Positions 10,371 through 22,300 of a stretch of DNA of 64,000 nucleotides are shown piece by piece. Position numbers and translations under genes: made by a program. Numbering within the stretch: position 1 is the stretch's first letter; every line of letters begins with the position of its first letter. The notes under the pieces are model-generated. The model ran no database searches, was not told where the DNA came from, and saw nothing but the letters and a program-made list of their open reading frames with translations. The stretch is from Macrostomum hystrix (lineage: Eukaryota; Platyhelminthes; Macrostomidae), in NCBI GenBank assembly GCA_950097015.1, contig CATNEN010000002.1:5735001-5799000 (forward strand). Direction: 5' to 3'.

Positions 10371-13300
10371 ATGGAAAAAAATGTAGCTGTCGTAGGATCA
10401 GGGAACTGGGGATCATGTATAGCTAAAATTTGTGCGCTAAATGCTATTGAATCGTCTGAATTTTGTAATGAAGTGAGTAACTCGTCATTTATTTTTTTGC
10501 TATGTATTTCAGACCAAATAATAATAAGCAAAAAAATATATAATATTAATATGAAATATTAAATCTTAATATACAAATATAAAATATAAAATTATACCTA
10601 ATATTATAATATTAAGTGGAAACACTCAAATAAAAAAGGGAACCTTTTAAAATAAAAGTTAAAAATTATTTTGAAATGCAAAATATTACAGATTTCACTT
10701 GCTTGAGTTGCTTGTGCATTCCCCTTTTTACAATGCAACTCAAGCCTTAAATATAGTGTTATAGTTAAACTAGTGAAATAAAATTACATGATAAGTGCTT
10801 AAATTGAAATAGCAAGGCTTATGCTAGGCCTAAGGTCATTTATTGTGCACTAAAATTTAGTTACTTTAGAAAATAGTTTATATTTAAAAGATATTTTTAA
10901 AATGTTGAATTACTATATCAATATTGATGTCTCAATACTTAAATCCATATTTTTATTTTAAGAAATCATTATAAATATGTAAAATTTACCTACATTACAA
11001 CTGTTATTACATTCATGACTGCCTAAATTTTACAACATTTACACCATTTTAGACTATTTTACAACAGTTGGTGTAACAATTTCTTATGCAACAAATTGAA
11101 TCCTCGCTGTAAGAGCCCATACATACAACAGTGAGCCAATGCAGGCCGAGAGTCAAAATATATTTAAGTTTTACAGAGTGATAAGGAAGAGGGGTTGGTT
11201 AGAAGGGTAACATGTGTGCGGACTGGCCAGAGGTAAGAGATGAAACGCAGGGGAAGGAAAGAGAGATGAGGTGAGAGCCAATCAGAGCTGAGAGAGAAGA
11301 TAAGGCTAATAAATAAATTGAACAGGCAGAGGGAGAGAGGAGAGAGTACATTAAGAGGGTGCGCAAAATGAGAAACCAGGGAGAAGTTAGTACAGTTGTT
11401 AAAACTTAAAATGTTTATAATGTAAAGTAAAGTAATTGTATAGCCCTATTGTATCAAAGTACTATCACTGATTTTGTTTTAGCAATCATGACAAGTTGAG
11501 TTGTAATTTAATTTTTTGGCTTTTTAGCAAGTAGACTTACTATGTCAGATTTTTATGGTGTACTATCAGTTTTCCAAAACACTTCATCAATTAAATATGT
11601 GAATATTTCACCCTGCCAGGTGCGCATGTATGTTCACGAGGAGCTTATTGGAGATGAGAAGCTATCTGAAATAATCAACTCCCGCCATGAGAATATTAAA
11701 TACCTGCCAGGTATTAGGCTGCCAGACAATGCAGTTGCTGTCACAGATCTTGGCGAGCTTGGTGCCTGGGCTGATATTCTGATCTTTGTGCTGCCACAGC
11801 AGTTTCTACCTGGTGTCTGTGCTGCACTTAAAGGTCGAACTAAGCCAGGTGCTTATGGGGTTTCGCTAATCAAAGGTGTCTATGCTGGGCAGGGTCAGGT
11901 GAGTGATTTAGCTATAGTTAACTGCTTGGCATATGTTAGCTCAATGCTTCTGGAACCTGTTCAGATATATAATTCCCAGTCTTTCCTTCCCCTCTGTCTT
12001 TCTCTCCTAAACTCCTCCTGATTATTCTAGCTCTCTTCCTCTTACTCCTACCCCTCTCCCTCATTTTCTTAACTCTCGCACTTTATCTTCCCTCAATCTT
12101 CTATTATTTTACCGCTTTCTCTTCCCTCGATCTTGTATCATTCTCCCGAATTCCCACTGTCTCCAATTGATCTTCCCCTGCTTAGTTTCGCCTCCCCCGT
12201 TCCACCCTCAGGAGGCAGCGGGCAGAGGCCTGACCCTCCTAACCGACCTGATTCGCGGCAATCTGGGCATCGACTGCGCAGTTCTCATGGGCGCCAATTT
12301 AGCTCCCGAGGTTGCCAAGGAGACGTACTGCGAAGCGACGATCGGTTGCCGGGATCCTCAGAGGGCCGCCGAGTTGAAGCGCCTATTCCAGACGCGCTAC
12401 TTTCGCCTGACCATAGCCAAAGCTGAATCCGCTGTGGAATTGTGCGGCGCACTAAAGAGCATTGTGGCCATCGGTGCAGGCTTCTGCGACGCTCTTGGCT
12501 TCGGTGACAACACCAAGGCTGCCGTCATCCGCCTTGGCTTCATGGAGATCATGCGCTTCATCCAGGGCTTCTATGCCTCCATGGGTGAGCACTGCGTGGT
12601 TGTTAATCCCCAATACCCTTCAATCCTACAGGCATGAGTCAGTTAATCCGTAATCCCCACTGAACCTACAGTTAAGAGTCATTTAATCCCTAATCCCCTT
12701 TAATCCTACAGTTATTAGTTAGTCAATCCCTAATCCACATTAGTTCTACAGTTATTACTCAGGTAATTCTTAATCCGCTTTAATCCTACAATTATTTGTC
12801 AGTTAATCCCTAATCCACTTTAATCCTACAATTATTAGTCAGTTAATCCCTTAACCCCATCAATCATACATTTATTTGTCAGTTAATCCTTAATCCCGTA
12901 TAATCCTACAGTTATTATTCAGGTAATTCTTAATCCCCTTTAATCCTACAATTATTAGTCAGTTAATCTCTAATCCCCTTTAATCCTACAGTTATTTGTC
13001 AGTCAATCCCTAATCCCCATCAATCCTACAGTCATGAGGCAGTTAATCTCTAATCCCCTATAATCCTACAGTTATTAGTCAGTTAATACCTTATCCCCAT
13101 CAATCCTACAATTAGTCAGTTAATCTCTAATCCCCTTTAATCCTACAGTTATTTGTCAGTCAATCCCTAATCCCCATCAATCCTACAGTCATGAGTCAGT
13201 TAATCTCTAATCCCTATAATCCTACAGTTATTAGTCAGTTAATACCTTATCCCCATCAATCCTACAGTTATTAGTCAGTTAATCCCTAATCACCATCAAT

Positions 13301-14639
13301 CCTACAGCAAGATATCCGTCAATCCTTCTTTTTGACAATTCAGTTTCAAGTCCCATTGATGCGCTGAAATTCTCGATCTTTCAGGCGCTTGTAAGCACAC
13401 GATGATGCAAAGCTGTGCCTTGGGTGACATTATCTCTTCCTGCTACAACACGAAGGATGTCAAATGGGCAGGTGAGTGCACTGCTAATCCTCAAATTATC
13501 CCATACTGTCTTTGTCCAGTCTTCGACCTCTCAGTCAATAGGTTCCAAAAATCCCCAAAAAATATTTCGCAAAAAATTTTACTTCAAACCGAGATACGAA
13601 CTCCCGACCTCTCTGTTAGAAGTCCGAAGCTCTAACTACTGGACTACGACCTAAAAACTCCCCTGTCAGAAAATTTTTAACAAAAACTACTCTCACTTTA
13701 TCCCGTGTTTTATTCTCTATCTTTCACAACCCACTTACTAATCTATACCAACCAATTTCCCAATCTATCCCTACCCATTTCCCAATCTATCCCAACCAAT
13801 TTCCCTATCTATCCCAACCCATTTCCCAATCTATCCCAAGCTTTCTTCCCAATCGATCCCAACCCATTTCCCAATTTATCCCAACCCATTTCCCAATCTA
13901 TCCCAACCAATTTCCCAATCTATCCCAACCCATTTCCCAATTTATCCCAACCCATTTCCCAATTTATCCCAACCCATTTTCCAATTTATCTCAACCCATT
14001 TCCCAATCTATCCCAACCCATTTCCCAATCTATCCCAACCAATTTCCCAATCTATCCCAACCCATTTCCCAATTTATCCCAACCCATTTCCCAATCTATC
14101 CCAATCCATTTCCCAATTTATCCTAAGCTTTCTTCCCAATCGATCCCCACCAATTTCACAATTTATCCAAACCCATTTCCCAATCTATCCCAACCCATTT
14201 CCCAATCGATCCCAACCCATTTCCCAATCTATCCCAACCCATTTCCCAATTTATCCCAACCAATTTCTAAATCTATCCCAACCCATTTCCCAATCTGTTC
14301 CCACGCCAAAATCTCGCCATCGCAGCCTCTCGGGACGGCACGGGCATGGGTCCGCACGGCATGCACGACTTGGTCACCACCTGCTACGGCGGTCGCAATC
14401 GCAAAATTGGCGAGGCCATGGTGCGCACTGGGAAGCCGCTCCGCCAGCTGGAGGACGAGATGCTCGACGGCCAGCGACTCCAGGGCCCGCTGATCGCCGC
14501 CGAAGTTTATCGGACACTTCAAGAGTCAGACCAGGTGAAGCGTTATCCGCTAATGGTGGCCGTTCACCTCATCTGCACTGCCGAGATGCGACCGCAGGAT
14601 TTTATTGACCAGCTCAGGGAGCACCCGGAGCACATGTAG
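10371..14639 (+). CDS. GPD1: glycerol-3-phosphate dehydrogenase [NAD+], cytoplasmic, four core exons
   Basis: It reduces dihydroxyacetone phosphate with NADH to glycerol 3-phosphate in the cytosol, linking glycolysis to lipid synthesis and the glycerophosphate shuttle. Core exons are 10371-10472, 11620-11898, 12212-12584 and 14326-14639, all GT-AG, giving 355 aa against about 350 for the family. The Rossmann motif GSGNWG is at 9-14. SLIKG (Lys119) and CGALKSIVAIGAGFCDALGF (Lys209) carry the two conserved lysines. [13 protein letters not shown] (Asp266, Arg275, Asn276) is the substrate-binding segment, and the protein ends HPEHM as usual. Residues 252-265 are diverged where family members read [9 protein letters not shown]. 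A further in-phase exon at 13385-13471 lies in the last intron and is listed separately. An AG just before the ATG exon (10340) shows that the 5' UTR is spliced, cis or trans. Confidence 0.95.
10473..11619 (+). other. GPD1 intron 1
   Basis: AT-rich, with no satellite. The part at 11130-11400 is purine-rich (repeated GAGAG motifs, a CCAAT at 11276). Nothing else recognised. Confidence 0.6.
12640..13312 (+). repeat. minisatellite in GPD1 intron 3, 40-bp unit, about 16 copies
   Basis: Unit includes TAATCCCCATCAATCCTACA followed by GTTATTAGTCAGTTAATCCC. Copies vary by a few bases and some are truncated. Most units contain the acceptor-like string CCTACAG on the coding strand. Confidence 0.9.
13385..13471 (+). 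CDS. GPD1: extra in-phase exon in GPD1, homologous to the start of the last exon
   Basis: An 87-nt segment has a good acceptor (CTCGATCTTTCAG) and a consensus donor (GCAG/GTGAGT). It starts and ends in phase 1, exactly matching the flanking exons, so including it adds 29 residues without a frame shift. It codes TMMQSCALGDIISSCYNTKD, which aligns with the family segment [20 protein letters not shown]. The same segment is encoded by the start of the last exon. Asp and the TMMQSC part are kept, but GGRN is replaced by NTKD. It looks like an old tandem exon duplication; whether it is used (cassette), or is a relic, cannot be told from DNA. Confidence 0.6.
13590..13652 (-). mobile_element. tRNA-derived SINE head, fragment
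   Basis: The reverse complement holds an A-box-like TAGTCCAGTAGTTAGAGC and a B-box-like GGGAGTTCGTATC at tRNA spacing. No acceptor stem can be formed, so it is not a working tRNA gene. It lies in GPD1 between the extra exon and the last exon. Confidence 0.5.
13745..14300 (+). repeat. minisatellite in last GPD1 intron, 22-bp unit, about 25 copies
   Basis: Unit contains CCCATTTCCCAATCTATCCC. It is pyrimidine-rich on the coding strand and ends about 25 bp before the acceptor of the last exon, so it may serve as an extended polypyrimidine tract. Confidence 0.93.
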
Positions 14640-14643
14640 AAAG

Positions 14644-14815
14644 TTGCAGCCCAGCGGTTTGAGCTTCCGTCTCCTGGCCTGGAGGTCGTGAGTTCGAATC
14701 TCGGCCCAGGGTAAACAATCATATCTATCTTAGTTGGAATCTTTTGACTAATCTTTAATTCAGAGTTTTGTACTTTTGACTGAGAGGTCATGAGTTCGAA
14801 TCTCGGCCCAAAGGT
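14644..14815 (+). mobile_element. two tRNA-derived SINE heads after GPD1
   Basis: At 14644-14712 an A-box-like start (CAGCCCAGCGGTTTGAGC) precedes a B box GAGTTCGAATC at tRNA spacing. A second, truncated B box with the same context (GAGGTCATGAGTTCGAATC) lies at 14784-14802. No complete cloverleaf. The head begins within 10 bp of the GPD1 stop codon, so it lies in the 3' UTR. Confidence 0.5.
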
Positions 14816-16140
14816 AGCAATTTGATCGAACAGCTTTAAGCAGTCTTCAGGTTAGAAAAAAATTGTCTGTCAATCTATCTTTGAAAAATACAATCACACA
14901 GCTGATTATCTATCATATTATTCAGCTACAAACTTTGCAGTGTTATCGGTTAGGACAGAAGTTTTATCTATTCGTTTGGTTCGGTCAGAATTAATTATTC
15001 AAGGGAGAAAAATTTTAGCTAATTTTTAATTTATGATTTTCTGTCTCTCGTTCGACTCTAACCATTAGTCTATTTTAATTATCAGAAAAGTATTTTGCTA
15101 TGTTTGAATAAATTGTTTTTGTGATCTTGGCCTCTCTGAGTGTTTTTTTACTTTCTTTTCTTTTAAGATTAGACTTAGTAGTATGTTGCGAGTTTTTACT
15201 GGTACATTATAATCCGTCAACACAAGGGACCGCGCAAGTTTTTTTTCACCCAACCTCTCTCCTTCTGTCTGTTTTAAAGGTAGAAAGTCACTTTTCAATA
15301 CATGTCGGCATCTAATAATGAGTTGCTTTTTTCGATACATATCGGAGTATATTCGTCAATAAAAAAGCAAGCAAGAGTTGGAGAGAGGTTGCACTGTGTT
15401 TTGAGTTGATATTTTGAGTTAGTTCATAGTTATTTCGAATTTACGACTGACCACACTTATACTACTTATCTTATAACTGTTAGTAGAATGTCTGTAGCTT
15501 GTTTATCTAAATTAATCAAATGTTGCTAAAAATTTTTCTTCATTGAGTAAGAAATAATTAAAACTAGGTAGGCTAGTTTTGCTCAAACTTGCTTAATATT
15601 TTGCGATGCTTTTGTTCTACTTCATTAAAGAACAAGTAGTATGTTGTGCTTCACATTAATTAGTTGTCGTACGCATTAGTAGAATGACAGAAAATTATTA
15701 TTTAGAAAAGTTCAAATTTCTATCACATTCTGTCTTTCTATCAATGTGACAGTTTTGTAGCATTTTTGCTGAATGCTTAAACGATACCTTTTTGTTTGTT
15801 TGCATGAGATATTCGGGTGATTACTGGCGCCTCTGTACCCATCTGGTTTATATCTTACAATTAATTTTGACCCTCTTAACTTTGGAATACTTTTGTAGTA
15901 CTTTTGTACTTTCTCTTACACTTCTGAATTTGTTCAGTTTTTTTTCAACCCAAGTGTTTTTATTGTAGCTATAGATTACGAAGATTTCGAAATAAATACA
16001 ATCTATTTTTTCTTATCCTCTTTTTGACAAAGTGTTACCTGCTTTGTCTTTGTCCCTTCAAGCTCAGCAAAGTTTGACTATGATAGCCTTTAAATTTGCA
16101 TCTTATAGTTTAATCATTTATTAATTATTCGCTGAGAAAT
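14816..16140. other. intergenic, nothing recognised
   Basis: AT-rich sequence. The short open frames at 15098-15340 have no coding character. No repeat longer than a few bases stands out. Confidence 0.5.
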
Positions 16141-16149
16141 TAATTTCTG

Positions 16150-16965
16150 ATAAGTAAATATCTGATCAATAAATCAATATCTGATCGATAAATCAATATC
16201 TGATTGATAAATCAATATCTGATTGATAAATCAATATCTGATCGATAAATCAATATCTGATCTATAAATCAATATCTGATCTATAAACCAATATCTGATT
16301 GATAAATCAATATCTGATTGATAAATCAATATCTGATCGATAAATCAATATCTGATCTATAAATCAATATCTGATCTATAAAGCAATATCTTATTGATAA
16401 ATCAATATCTGAATGATAAATCAATATCTAATCGATAAATGAATATCTGATCGATAAATCAATATCTGATTGATAAATCAATATCTGATCTATAAACCAA
16501 TATCTGATTGGTAAACCAATATCTGATTGATAAATCAATATCTGATCTATAAACCAATATCTGATTGGTAAACCAATATCTGATTGATAAATCAATATCT
16601 GATCTATAAACCAATATCTGATTGGTAAACCAATATCTGATTGATAAATCAATATCTGATCGATAAATCAATATCTGATCTATAAATCAATATCTGATTG
16701 ATAAAATCAATATCTGATCTATAAATCAATATCTGATCTATAAATCAATATCTGAGCTATAAATCAATATCTGATCTATAAATCAATATCTGATTGATAA
16801 AATCAATATCTGATCTATAAATCAATATCTGATCTATAAATCAATATCTGAGCTATAAATCAATATCTGATCTATAAAGCAATATCTTATTGATAAATCA
16901 ATATCTGATTGATAAATCAATATCTGATCGATAAATCAATATCTGATCTATAAAACTATATTATA
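16150..16965. repeat. AT-rich minisatellite, 19-bp unit, about 42 copies
   Basis: Unit is GATAAATCAATATCTGATC, with common variants TATAAATC and TATAAACC. One-base insertions (AAAATC) occur at two places that are themselves spaced by a longer-range repeat near 16700 and 16800. Confidence 0.93.
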
Positions 16966-16969
16966 AATA

Positions 16970-17955
16970 ATGGTTTAAATGTTACGTTTCTTTGCTAAAT
17001 TATTATAGTTCATCATAGCTTACCATTACCAATCAATATAGCTTAGAATTTTACATATTCTTAATAAAGTGCATAATTATAATTTGTCAGATAATTCTGA
17101 TCATAATGTCCTGACACTACTGGCTGTGAAATGCAAACCATTATTTTTCATGGAATTTTTTATCGACTGTCTTTAGATTAGCCTAACCACATTTGTCAAG
17201 ACTGCTTATTTTTAATGGCCATTTCGGGTCAGTATCAATCAGATCAATGTCAGTCGGTCTGTCGCAGATCGGGTTTTGTCTTGGAAATGTCGAAAAAAAT
17301 GTTTCGTATTTCCACCGTGAAGGCGCGAAAGTCTAGCTTCTGGAAGTGTTGCCAGAAACAATTTTTCGCCTAATGGAGACAATCAATCTTTCCCGCCTTT
17401 CATGGTGGAATGAAAGGGGTATAATTTAGATGCAAGTAATTGGAAATTTGAATGAAGAATCGAGGCACTAATCAGCAGTGTGACAATTAAGACTGAAAAT
17501 TTGTTCATCTTCGAAAAGGCAGAAAAAGTAAAAAAATTACCTGCAAATCTTCTAATCGTGCACAATTTCATTCTAAATTATTCTTAAACGCTGGTTCAAA
17601 TGCGGCATGTAATTTCCTTAACAGTTTGTCAAGCTTCAAAAATCAACAGCGACAATTATTAGATTTGTAACGACCCGCTGAAGTTTTCCAGGAAATTGAG
17701 GCCATCGATAAAGATTAAGATTATAGAGGCCATCAAAGTGGAACTGTTGTTGCAAGGATGTGCCACCAATTTCCTCACCGACTGGGTTTATCACTTTATG
17801 AGGCTCGCTTCGTGTTTGTGAAGCATCAACTTTTTACATTAGACGATGTGGGGACTCTAGTCGTAGATTTCTAGTACGAGTTTATAGCCCTTCCATGCAT
17901 ACGCGTGTTCTGGGTCTATTAATTGAGAATCCTTTCTTATTGGGTTTTTCTAGAA
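16970..17955. other. intergenic, nothing recognised
   Basis: No supported gene or repeat. The 62-codon minus-strand frame at 17383-17571 is hydrophobic but isolated, and is not called. Confidence 0.45.
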
Positions 17956-17959
17956 TAAA

Positions 17960-19000
17960 ATCATTTGGGTTTATCAGTTTAGAATCCCATCTTTTGGGTT
18001 TATCAGTTTAGAATCCCATCTTTGGGGTTTATCTGTTCAGAATCCCATCTTTTGGGTTTATCAGTTTAGAATCCCATCTTTTGGGTTTATCTGTTCAGAA
18101 TCCCATCTTTTGGGTTTATCTATTCAGAATCCCATCTTTTGTGTTTATCTGTTCAGAATCCCATCTTTTGGGTTTATCTGTTCAGAATCCCATCTTTTGT
18201 GTTTATCTGTTCAGAATCCCATCTTTTGGGTTTATCTGTTTAGAATCCCATCTGTTGGGTTTATCAGTTTAGAATCCCATCTTTGGGGTTTATCAGTTTA
18301 GAATCCCATCTTTTGGGTTTATCTGTTCAGAATCCCATCTTTTGTGTTTATCTGTTCAGAATCCCATCTTTTGGGTTTATCTGTTCAGAATCCCATCTGT
18401 TGGGTTTATCAGTTTAGAATCCCATCTTTTGGGTTTATCTGTTCAGAATCCCATCTTTTGGGTTTATCTGTTCAGAATCCCATATTTTGGGTTTATCTGT
18501 TCAGAATCCCATCTTTTGTGTTTATCTGTTCAGAATCCCATCTTTTGTGTTTATCTGTTCAGAATCCCATCTTTTGGGTTTATCTGTTCAAAATCCCATC
18601 TTTTGGGTTTATCTGTTCAGAATCCCATCTTTTGGGTTTATCTGTTCAGAATCCCATCTTTTGGGTTTATCTGTTCAGAATCCCATCTTTTGTGTTTATC
18701 TGTTCAGAATCCCATCTTTTGTGTTTATCTGTTCAGAATCCCATCTTTTGTGTTTATCTGTTCAGAATCCCATCTTTTGGGTTTATCTGTTCAAAATCCC
18801 ATCTTTTGGGTTTATCTGTTCAGAATCCCATCTTTTGGGTTTATCTGTTCAGAATCCCATCTTTTGGGTTTATCTGTTCAGAATCCCATCTTTTGTGTTT
18901 ATCTGTTCAGAATCCCGTCATTAGGGTTTATCAGTTCAGAATCCCATCTTTTGGGTTTATGAGTATAAAATCCCATCTTTGGGGTTTATCATTCTGAGAT
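17960..19000. repeat. minisatellite, 29-bp unit, about 36 copies
   Basis: Unit contains TTTATCTGTTCAGAATCCCA followed by TCTTTTGGG. The main variant is TTTTGTG for TTTTGGG. It lies about 100 bp upstream of the CCAAT palindrome of the Ig-gene promoter. Confidence 0.95.
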
Positions 19001-19101
19001 CTTATCTCTGTTCATCTCAGCTTGAATCCAATTCTGTGTCCCTTATTCGAAGTGCTTTTTTATCCCATTTTTTTCAAGTAAACCAGGGTCTTTAATCGTC
19101 T

Positions 19102-19129
19102 CCTATTGGCTAAGGCCTCAGCCAATAGG
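19102..19129 (+). promoter_or_regulatory. palindromic CCAAT (NF-Y-type) element
   Basis: Perfect 10-bp arms CCTATTGGCT and AGCCAATAGG flank an 8-bp spacer AAGGCCTC. Each arm is a CCAAT box, one per strand. It lies about 75-100 bp upstream of a TATA-like box at 19205, the usual place for NF-Y sites. Confidence 0.55.
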
Positions 19130-19204
19130 CGCACAGTCTTCCTTTACTGACTGCTCATTTGCTGGCTATAGACTGGCATTCGGCAGCTGAATTTCGGGGG
19201 CTTC

Positions 19205-19240
19205 TATTTAAGCGCAAGCGACTTCAGATTCCCATCTCAA
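19205..19240 (+). promoter_or_regulatory. TATA-like box and initiator of the Ig-domain gene
   Basis: TATTTAA at 19205-19211 is followed about 31 bp downstream by TCTCAATG, an initiator-like sequence. A short upstream open frame (ATG at 19239) precedes the main start. No reporter or transcript data; inferred from spacing. Confidence 0.45.
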
Positions 19241-19313
19241 TGCAGAATTTTCGCCGAGCCCCAAGCAGTTCTGTGCTCCAGTTTAATTAGACGCAGAGAA
19301 ATGAATAAAGTCA

Positions 19314-22300
19314 ATGAGCCAGCAGATTGTGTCCAGGATTCTTGATCCTGAACAAAAACGGTTCACTGATAGCGGAAACAGCAAATCGATAATGACCAAC
19401 AGTCAATCATCAGACTACAGCACCAGTTGGCGGCATCAGGTGGCTCTTCGAGTATTGCTGCTTCTGCAACTGCAATCAATTTGCACCTGTGTCTCAGTGA
19501 ATAGAGACAAGGAGACCGGTGAGATCACGCATCTCCAGACATCTCCAGACATAGGTTGCTAATCTATGTCGATTGTGGAGGAATTGGAGTGGATTGCTAA
19601 TCTATTCACCAGGCTAGAGTGGATTGCTAATCTATTCACCAGGCTAGAGTGCATTGCTAATCTATTCACCAGGCTAGAGTGCATTGCTAATCTATTCACC
19701 AGGCTAGAGTGGATTGCTAATCTATTCACCAGGCTAGAGTGCATTGCTAATCTATTCACCAGGCTAGAGTGCATTGCTAATCTATTCAATAGGCTAGAGT
19801 GGATTGCTAATCTATGTCGATTGTGGAGGAATTGGAGTGGATTGCTAATCTATTCAATAGGCTAGAGTGGATTGCTAATCTATTCAATAGGCTAGAGTGG
19901 ATTGCTAATCTATTTAATAGGCTAGAGTGGATTGCTAATCGGTATGGCTTCGGCACCAATGGTCTGCAGTTCGAATCTTTGGCGAGGCCAGATTCATTAG
20001 AGGACTTTTTGGCTAGACTAGCAATCCATTATCTCACTAGTATATGTCTACGGTGAAAAATGGAGGTAGATTATAAGAAACCAGATTGCTAGTGTAGCCC
20101 ATCAGACTCACAAAATTCCAACTGCAACTATAGTCGAGCGTGATTTTCCGCACTTTGAAGTCCCTCCATCGAGCTGTGCCTTCTCCCCCGCCAATGTCCC
20201 CGAAAGTCCGGCCCAATATCTCGCTCCTGAAGCCGGGCTGTTGCAGAAAACTGAGCATCAGCGCCTCAGACAGATATGAAAAATGAAGGGCCCGCCCCTG
20301 CCTTCCAAGCTAGCCGCTGTTTTACATGGAAATGAGTCCAGTAATCCCTGATACTCGCACAGCTGTGCCCTGATTTCTTTCACCAGGCTGCAGTCTTCCC
20401 AGCAGGAATTTCTCATCCCAAAGCCTGCTCAACACCACTGCGGCCTGTTCCCATTAACTTAGGGAGTCCCAGGGATATCTTAAACTCTCTCGCATACGCT
20501 CTCTGTTTGTCTGTTGTAACTGCTCGACGAAATTGCCCTAGCAACAGGGATCGCTTTCCAAGAACTGGACGGCACAGACAAAGAGTGAAATTCAGAAGGG
20601 ATAAATTTTCTTCTTGTTTGTCCTGTCTGCTAAAAATTGTCTTTTAAAAGTTAGTTAGATTTATATCTCTAAATTGTTTTCCCTATCTTGCCTTCTTCCC
20701 TCCATATCTCGCCCTCTTCCCTCCTTATCTCACCCTCTCCCTTCCTTATCTTACCCTCTCCCCTTCTTATCTCACCCTCTCTTTTCCTTATCTTGCCTTC
20801 TTCCCTCCTTATCTCGCCCTCTTCCCTCCTTATCCTACCCTCTCCCTTCCTTATCTCACCCTCTCACCTCCTTATCTCGCCCTCTTCCCTCCTTATCTTA
20901 CCCTCTCCCTTCCTTATCTCACCCTCTCACCTCCTTATCTTACCCTCTCCCTTCCTTATCTCACCCTCTAACCTCCTTATCTCGCCCTCTTCCCTCCTTA
21001 TCTTACCCTCTCCCTTCCTTATCTCACCCTCTCTTTTCCTTATCTTGCCTTCTTCCCTCCTTATCTCGCCCTGTTCCCTCCTTATCTCACCCTCTCCCTT
21101 CCTTATCTCACCCTCTCACCTCCTTATCTCACCCTCTCCCCTCCTTATCTTACCCTCTCTTTTCCTTATCTTGCCCTCTTCCCTCCTTATCTTACCCTCT
21201 CCCCTTTTTATCTCACCCTCTCTTTTCCTTATCTCGCCCTCTTCCCTCCTTATCTCACCCTCTCCCTTCCTTATCTCACCCTCTCACCTCCTTATCTCGC
21301 CCTCTCCCCTCCTTATCTTGCCCTCTCTGATCCTTATCGCCTCTTCAAAATTAGATAGCCAATCGAGTTCTAGGCTGTCCGATTTATTTTCGATTCTATT
21401 CATTTGTCCCAATGCTTTAAGAAATCATTCAATCGAGTTGCATTTAATCAACTCTCCTTTAATGCTCTGATAAAAGCTAAATTCCTACGTTAGTTGACAC
21501 AATACAGCAATTTTAATAAGCAAAAAGACTTTTTTTTCTGGGCAACTGCCACCCCAAAAGAGAATAGAGGAATGCTTAAAATTCCCTTCAATAAGACAAG
21601 AAAATTAAACCATTGTATTCTTACATGGTTGCTAGATATTTTTTTCTGCCTTTTAGCGCCCTTTCAATACTGAATTGCATTTTTCTAAGAAATCGTTTTC
21701 TTTCATTTATTCAAATATAATTCTTTATTAAATGTCTTCGCTTCATTTTAAAAGCTTTTAAATTACCTTGATTTTATTATCTTATGTCAAAACCTAAATC
21801 TCTGTGTAAATCTCTAGATCTCACCTATCAGTTCTAGATCTCACCTATCAGTTCTAGATCTCACCTATCAGTTCTAGATCTCACCTATCAGTTCTAGATC
21901 TCACCTATCAGTTCTAGATCTCACCTATCAGTTCTAGATCTCACCTATCAGTTCTCGATCTCACCTATCAGTTCTAGATCTCACCTATCAGTTCTAGATC
22001 TCACCTATCAATCTCAACATCTCACTCTCACTCCTTACATATTACCTGTCAATATGCTCATCTCGCATAAAAAATTGACTATAGATTATTCAAAGATTGT
22101 CTACCAATCAATCTCGAACTTCGAACCATTTGACTAGATTGACAGCCTAGTTTTAATATCGAAGTAGTGGTAATAATACTGTCTAGATATATCAGTATCT
22201 CTATGTGTTGTTGAGTTGTCCTTATACAAGCATCCACAGCCCTGATGAAAACCTAATGTAAGAAGTGAATGTCAGAAAAAAACAAATCAGGCCTCGCTTG

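Noticed and set aside
13472-13635. Alternative GPD1 C-terminus by reading through the extra exon donor
   Set aside because: The donor is a strong consensus and the read-through sequence is not conserved with any dehydrogenase end.
13590-13652. tRNA-Arg-like gene on the minus strand
   Set aside because: Internal boxes only; no acceptor stem, no pol III terminator at the expected place.
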